The notes under the pieces were generated by a model, which did no database searches, had not been told where the DNA came from, and saw only the letters and a program-made list of their open reading frames with translations. Below are positions 6,679 to 9,970 of a DNA stretch of 9,970 bases, in pieces. The stretch comes from CAMYLR01 sp039588915. GTDB lineage: Bacteria; Gemmatimonadota; Gemmatimonadetes; JACCXV01; JAHWKZ01. The DNA lies in contig JBDGYV010000107.1 in NCBI GenBank assembly GCA_039588915.1, positions 1-9,970 on the forward strand. Reading direction: 5' to 3'. Position numbers and translations under genes: made by a program. How positions within the stretch are numbered: the first letter of the stretch is position 1; each line of letters starts with the position of its first letter.

Positions 6679-8685
6679 CTATGAGCCTTCTTCCGGATCC
6701 TGCTCGATCTCGTCGAGCTGCTGTCGCAGCCGCTCGACCTCTTCTGCAAGCATCTCCAGGCGATCCCTCAAGTGTTCTTCGGCATGTTCCAGCTCGCGTT
6801 CGATGCGCGGTTCCATCTCACGCAACTTCTCATCCAGTTCGCGCCGACGGTCGTCCAGCTGACGGCGGTGGATCTCGATTCGCTTCTCGATCTTTTTCCG
6901 ATCCGGACCCCGAATCTCGAAGTCGTGCTCGATCTTCCCATCGTCACCATCATAGCGACGGATCCGTACCCTGCCGGGGACCGCGCGGTACTCGGCTTTC
7001 TCGACCATCTCGATGATCTCGGCCAGCCATTCGTGCCCCGCATCGTCGAACGCGTGCAGCTCGCCTTCACGGGTCGCCGTTACCTCTATTCGTCGGTCGA
7101 TTTCTCCCCGATCGTCGTCGACTTCGAATCCGCCTTCAGGCGAGATCGACTTGACCTGCCCGCCTTCGAACTCGACGTCGCCACGGATTTGGATCCGGAG
7201 GTGCTTGCCGAGACTTGAGAGGACGTCCAGCCCGCCGCCCGGCGTCTGAAACGCAAACCCGAAGTCCTTCAGGTCTTCCAGGTCCTCCATGATCTCGATG
7301 TCCGGCATATGAAAATCTTCCATCTCGAGCGGCTCGAGCTCTCTCGCCCACTCTTCGATCCCCTCCAGCCGCTCGGCCAGGTGCTCGAACGGCGGAACCA
7401 CGACGTCGAACTGGAACTCCGGATCTTCGCCGGGCCCGATCCACACGTACTCACGCGTACGCTGGGAGCGTCTCACTTTTTCGCGGTCGTCTTCGTCCAC
7501 GATGACGCGTTCATCGTCGACATCGATGCCGCGGGCCTGGGGCGTTACCCGATCGAGATCGCGATCCTCGACGACCTGATCCTGGAGCGTGACCGCCGGT
7601 GTGGGATCCGGCTCCTCGACGGGCCTTACCTTGGGACCGCCGCACGCAATCGCAATCGCCAAAACACCGGTGGTCAGTGCGGCCACCTTGCGCGAGCCAC
7701 CCGGCCACACAAGATCGCCGGCGGCGACCAACCGTAACACTCGTTGCTCGAGCCTTGTCCCTTGCTCAGCCATTCCGGGCACCGCGATCGGACGAGCCCG
7801 GCGAACCCACGAAGCCACTTCGACCAAGCAACGAGCCAGCGCGCGCCCCTCGCCAACCAACTCGACAGCTGCGCGGTCACACTCCTCTTCGGCGGCTGCG
7901 CGAATCGCTCGCGCGGCGATCCAGTTGAGAGGCTGGAAAAAGAACGCGCTCTCGAATGCCGAAACGGCGATCAACCACTCCGGATCGCGACGCTCGATAT
8001 GGGCCAACTCGTGCGCAAACAGCGCTTCCAGCAACGGCCGGTCGAGCTCCTCTAGCGCGCGCTCGGGAATGCAGATCTCACGTCCACCGAGTGCCACTGG
8101 ACTGGCCAGTGTCGTGGACGACGAAAGACGGACCGGTCGTTGGATGCCGGCCGCGTGGCGGACGCGATCGAGGAGCTCGATCGCCGCGCGATCGGTGACC
8201 GGGACCCGGTCGCTGATCTCGCGCTTAAAGCGCCATCGTCGCCAACCCCTGACCACCCCCAACCCGAGCGCAATCGCCAACCACGATCTGATCAATCCGA
8301 CCGACCACGGGACGGCATCGAACCTCGAATCAATCTCCTGCCCGAGTGCGATCGGGGGACCGTCGCCAATCGTGTTCTTCGGGACTACCGGTAGTATCCG
8401 CTCCGTCCTAGCCAGCGGCAGTACAAACAACTCGACCTCACCAACGACCGGATCAGCGGCTGCAACCACCGGCTCAGCGGTTGGCCAGCTTAGAGTGAAC
8501 GCCCCGAGCGGCCCGATAGCCGGTAGGCTAGCGGTCACGACGCCACCGACGAGCGCCATCTTCCACATCGTCTCGCGGGCCTGAGCTCCAAAACTGATCC
8601 TCGATGTCACCAACCAGGCAACGCCCAGAAAGAGCGTACTGTGTAACGCGTACGTCACCAGCCAACTCACGATAGAGGCGCTCAT
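6679..8685 (-). CDS. M56 (BlaR1/MecR1-type) membrane metallopeptidase with non-PBP C-terminus
   Basis: 668 aa. Hydrophobic helices at about 6-26, 40-66, 129-147 and 333-350 match the four-helix layout of BlaR1. The cytoplasmic zinc protease site is intact: H225-E226-L-A-H229, with ExxCD (E266 to D270) giving the third ligand. In BlaR1, sensing outside the cell activates this protease and leads to loss of the BlaI repressor; that mechanism is family knowledge. The C-terminal 318 residues are not a penicillin-binding sensor, as no SxxK or KTG arrangement is visible. Instead there is an acidic linker (about 355-475), a small beta-rich segment (about 496-590, with G-x-V-x-F, S-P-x-G-G-F and a W-L element) and a charged coiled coil (about 595-662). 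It is translationally coupled to blaI (ATGA overlap). The signal it senses is unknown; envelope stress is a guess. Confidence 0.88.
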   Translation of the reverse strand: MSASIVSWLVTYALHSTLFLGVAWLVTSRISFGAQARETMWKMALVGGVVTASLPAIGPLGAFTLSWPTAEPVVAAADPVVGEVELFVLPLARTERILPVVPKNTIGDGPPIALGQEIDSRFDAVPWSVGLIRSWLAIALGLGVVRGWRRWRFKREISDRVPVTDRAAIELLDRVRHAAGIQRPVRLSSSTTLASPVALGGREICIPERALEELDRPLLEALFAHELAHIERRDPEWLIAVSAFESAFFFQPLNWIAARAIRAAAEEECDRAAVELVGEGRALARCLVEVASWVRRARPIAVPGMAEQGTRLEQRVLRLVAAGDLVWPGGSRKVAALTTGVLAIAIACGGPKVRPVEEPDPTPAVTLQDQVVEDRDLDRVTPQARGIDVDDERVIVDEDDREKVRRSQRTREYVWIGPGEDPEFQFDVVVPPFEHLAERLEGIEEWARELEPLEMEDFHMPDIEIMEDLEDLKDFGFAFQTPGGGLDVLSSLGKHLRIQIRGDVEFEGGQVKSISPEGGFEVDDDRGEIDRRIEVTATREGELHAFDDAGHEWLAEIIEMVEKAEYRAVPGRVRIRRYDGDDGKIEHDFEIRGPDRKKIEKRIEIHRRQLDDRRRELDEKLREMEPRIERELEHAEEHLRDRLEMLAEEVERLRQQLDEIEQDPEEGS

Positions 8686-9062
8686 GCGGCACCTCCCTCA
8701 TCTGTTTGGAGCAGCGCCCGTACGCGCTCCAGATCGCCGTCCTCGAGCTCGGCGTCGCTGACGAGATGGCTGACCAGCGCGGCCGGGTCACCTTCAAACA
8801 AGCTCCCGACCAAATCGGCGACCATCGAGCGCCGCACTTGATGTTCGGTTACGGTGGGCCGATAAACGTATTGCCGTCCGTCGAGCCGGCGAGTGACGAC
8901 GTTCTGCTTCTCGAGTCGCGACAGCACAGTCGCCACCGTCGTGGTCGCCAAATCCCGACTCGCCGGCAGTTGGTCGCGGACCTCCGCCACCGTCGCCTCT
9001 CCCTCCGACCACAGCACGCGAACGATGTCGAGCTGTAAGTCGGTTAATTGCGTCCTTGGCAT
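8682..9062 (-). CDS. blaI: BlaI/MecI-family transcriptional repressor
   Basis: 126 aa, the usual size of the family. The N-terminal winged helix-turn-helix is clear: 'LTDLQLDIVRVLW', then 'ATVAEVRDQL', then 'TTVATVLSRLEKQNVV' and the wing 'RRLDGRQYVYRPTV'. The C-terminal half, about 75-126, is the dimerisation region that also carries the cleavage site in studied members. It starts at ATG 9062 after GAGGGACA. Its stop overlaps the M56 gene start, so the repressor and its probable protease are made together. Two boxes close to TACAnnTGTA sit in the promoter, pointing to autorepression. No beta-lactamase gene is in view, so regulated targets other than its own operon are unknown. Confidence 0.93.
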   Translation of the reverse strand: MPRTQLTDLQLDIVRVLWSEGEATVAEVRDQLPASRDLATTTVATVLSRLEKQNVVTRRLDGRQYVYRPTVTEHQVRRSMVADLVGSLFEGDPAALVSHLVSDAELEDGDLERVRALLQTDEGGAA

Positions 9063-9099
9063 CGTGATTGTCCCTCGTACTCGGTTGTGCGGCCATCAA

Positions 9100-9111
9100 C
9101 TACACGTGTCG
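9100..9111. promoter_or_regulatory. BlaI-type operator box 1 (over expected transcription start)
   Basis: CTACACGTGTCG matches the BlaI/MecI box TACAnnTGTA except for one end base. It lies just downstream of the -10 element, covering the predicted start of transcription of blaI. Its centre is 21 bp from that of box 2, two helical turns, so two dimers could bind on the same face. Confidence 0.7.
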
Positions 9112-9114
9112 TTT

Positions 9115-9143
9115 ATGCTACTACAGGTGTAGAACGATGTCAA
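9115..9143 (-). promoter_or_regulatory. promoter of the blaI-M56 operon
   Basis: On the - strand a perfect -35 TTGACA (9143-9138) is followed by a 17-base spacer and TAGCAT (9120-9115) as -10, four of six bases matching consensus. Transcription would begin near 9108, about 45 bases before the blaI ATG. Both operator boxes overlap this promoter. Confidence 0.8.
9121..9132. promoter_or_regulatory. BlaI-type operator box 2 (in the promoter spacer)
   Basis: CTACAGGTGTAG has perfect 5-bp arms (CTACA/TGTAG) around a 2-base centre and fits TACAnnTGTA exactly. It sits between the -35 and -10 elements of the blaI promoter, where bound repressor would block RNA polymerase. Confidence 0.8.
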
Positions 9144-9146
9144 GCA

Positions 9147-9167
9147 CCAAAAGACGTCTAATCAGAC
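9147..9167 (-). terminator. weak hairpin after tRNA-Glu
   Basis: GTCT-GATT-AGAC on the - strand is followed by GTCTTTT, 12 bases past the tRNA 3' end. The 4-bp stem is short. It may end the tRNA transcript before the blaI promoter, but could be chance. Confidence 0.28.
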
Positions 9168-9178
9168 TCGATCGATGG

Positions 9179-9254
9179 TGGTGGCCCCAACGGGAGTCGA
9201 ACCCGTGTTTTAGCCTTGAGAGGGCTACGTCCTAGGCCACTAGACGATGGGGCC
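9179..9254 (-). tRNA. tRNA-Glu, anticodon CUC
   Basis: The - strand folds as a full cloverleaf. GGCCCCA pairs with TGGGGCC in the acceptor stem (9254-9248 with 9189-9183), with discriminator A at 9182 and an encoded CCA at 9181-9179. The anticodon stem is TAGCC/GGCTA with loop CTCTCAA, placing CUC at 9220-9218, which reads GAG. The T arm is ACGGG-TTCGACT-CCCGT. The D-arm sequence TCGTCTAGTGGCCTAGGAC is typical of bacterial tRNA-Glu. Length is 76 with CCA. It lies 43 bases after nuoN on the same strand. Confidence 0.97.
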
Positions 9255-9297
9255 ACGCACAACAGGTAGGAGCGACGAAAGATACCGCCGGGTCGGG

Positions 9298-9970
9298 TTA
9301 CGGCAAGCCAGCCACTTGCTGGAGCCCCGCGACCGACGCCCTGGCGAGCTCGATCCACCCGCCGGGATAGATCCCGAGCGCCAGCACGCCGACAACGGTC
9401 GCGATCAGCGCTATGGTGGCCATCGCCGGTACTTCGATCCGTGCGGGTTCGCCTTCGGGTGACCCCATGTACATCGCGACCACGACCTTGAGGTAGAAGT
9501 ACGCCGAGATCACCGACGCGATCACCATCAAAACCGCCAGCCCCACGTGACCTGCGTCGACGGCGGCCGAAAAGACCGCAAACTTGCCGAAGAACCCGGC
9601 CGTCGGCGGGATGCCGATCAGGCTGAACATGAACAGCGCCATCGCCGCCCCCAACATCGGATGTCGGTACGCGACACCACCGTAATCACGCGAGATCGAC
9701 GTGCTCTCGTCTCCGCTGACACCGAGCGCTACCACCACCGCGAACGCCCCGAGTGTCATCAGGGTGTACGCCGCCAGATAGTAGACGAAGGCGGCGTTGC
9801 CGAGGCCGCTGTGGGCCACCAAGGCGACGACCAGGTAGCCGGCGTGGGCGATCGAGGAGTAGGCCAGCATGCGCTTGATGTCGTCCTGCCTGATAGCGGC
9901 CACGTTGCCGACGAACATCGTCAGCACCGCCAACACCCAGAGGACCGGGATCCACTGGCTGGCCAACCCG
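9298..9970 (-). CDS. nuoN: NADH-quinone oxidoreductase subunit N, C-terminal part
   Basis: Membrane proton-pumping subunit of respiratory complex I, which passes electrons from NADH to quinone. The frame is open to the right edge, so the start is outside; the TTG near 9966 is not a start. About 224 residues remain. The proton-antiporter (Proton_antipo_M) core is plain: 'IKRMLAYSSIAHAGYLV' with its conserved Lys and His, 'YLAAYTLMTLGAFAVV', and 'GIPPTAGFFGKF', followed by two further helices and 'YLKVVVAMY'. The sequence between the helices and the length after 'FFGKF' fit NuoN better than NuoL or NuoM, which are longer at the C-terminus. NuoN is usually last in nuo operons, in keeping with a tRNA gene following it here. 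Confidence 0.92.
   Translation of the reverse strand, partial: GLASQWIPVLWVLAVLTMFVGNVAAIRQDDIKRMLAYSSIAHAGYLVVALVAHSGLGNAAFVYYLAAYTLMTLGAFAVVVALGVSGDESTSISRDYGGVAYRHPMLGAAMALFMFSLIGIPPTAGFFGKFAVFSAAVDAGHVGLAVLMVIASVISAYFYLKVVVAMYMGSPEGEPARIEVPAMATIALIATVVGVLALGIYPGGWIELARASVAGLQQVAGLP

Noticed and set aside
7589..8584. Long + strand open frame (331 codons) opposite the M56 gene
   Set aside because: Its product is low-complexity, rich in Ser, Arg, Ala and Thr with no motif, while the - strand frame has clear M56 features. It is a shadow of GC-rich codon use.
6679..9062. Beta-lactam resistance locus
   Set aside because: The BlaI/M56 pair is present, but there is no beta-lactamase and the M56 protein lacks a penicillin-binding sensor.
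9147..9254. Mobile-element attachment site at the tRNA-Glu 3' end
   Set aside because: There is no integrase, no second copy of the tRNA end in the window, and the neighbouring genes look like ordinary chromosome.

Overview
The window reads as chromosomal DNA of a GC-rich, respiring, Gram-negative-type bacterium. It encodes Tat-exported and Sec-exported redox proteins, a lipoprotein c-type cytochrome, and a complex I subunit (NuoN). Protein styles recall Gemmatimonadota or a similar phylum: an ActC-like NrfD protein, a BlaI/M56 pair with a non-penicillin-binding C-terminus, and many small c-type cytochromes. That placement is inference from memory, not a computed taxonomy.

Left half (1-5750, + strand) is one tight operon that starts before the window. 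In order it encodes the end of a multiheme cytochrome c3-family protein, a Tat-exported molybdopterin-oxidoreductase-family protein (760 aa), a four-cluster ferredoxin-like subunit (227 aa), an NrfD/ActC-type membrane quinol subunit, and an exported tetraheme cytochrome c (415 aa). This is the subunit set and order of Qrc and of alternative complex III relatives, so electron exchange between menaquinol and periplasmic cytochromes is the likely job. The NrfD gene is broken: it switches reading frame near 3945, and about 18-20 family-conserved residues are missing there. The oxidoreductase also appears to lack a stretch near residue 103 and shows substitutions in cofactor-contact regions.

A hairpin at 5761-5776 separates this operon from a convergent gene (5778-6515, - strand) for a diheme c-type cytochrome lipoprotein. 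Its leader (6516-6600) contains a perfect 10-bp inverted repeat and a small hairpin over the Shine-Dalgarno sequence.

Right half (- strand): a BlaI-family repressor (8682-9062) overlaps by ATGA an M56/BlaR1-type membrane metallopeptidase (6679-8685). The M56 protein has a long acidic and coiled-coil C-terminal part in place of a beta-lactam sensor. Upstream is a well-formed promoter (TTGACA, 17-bp spacer, TAGCAT) with two BlaI-type boxes 21 bp apart, one in the spacer and one over the expected start of transcription, which points to autoregulation. Beyond it lie tRNA-Glu(CUC) and the 3' end of nuoN, which runs off the window. No stretch over 300 bases lacks a gene. I saw no CRISPR array or insertion sequence.
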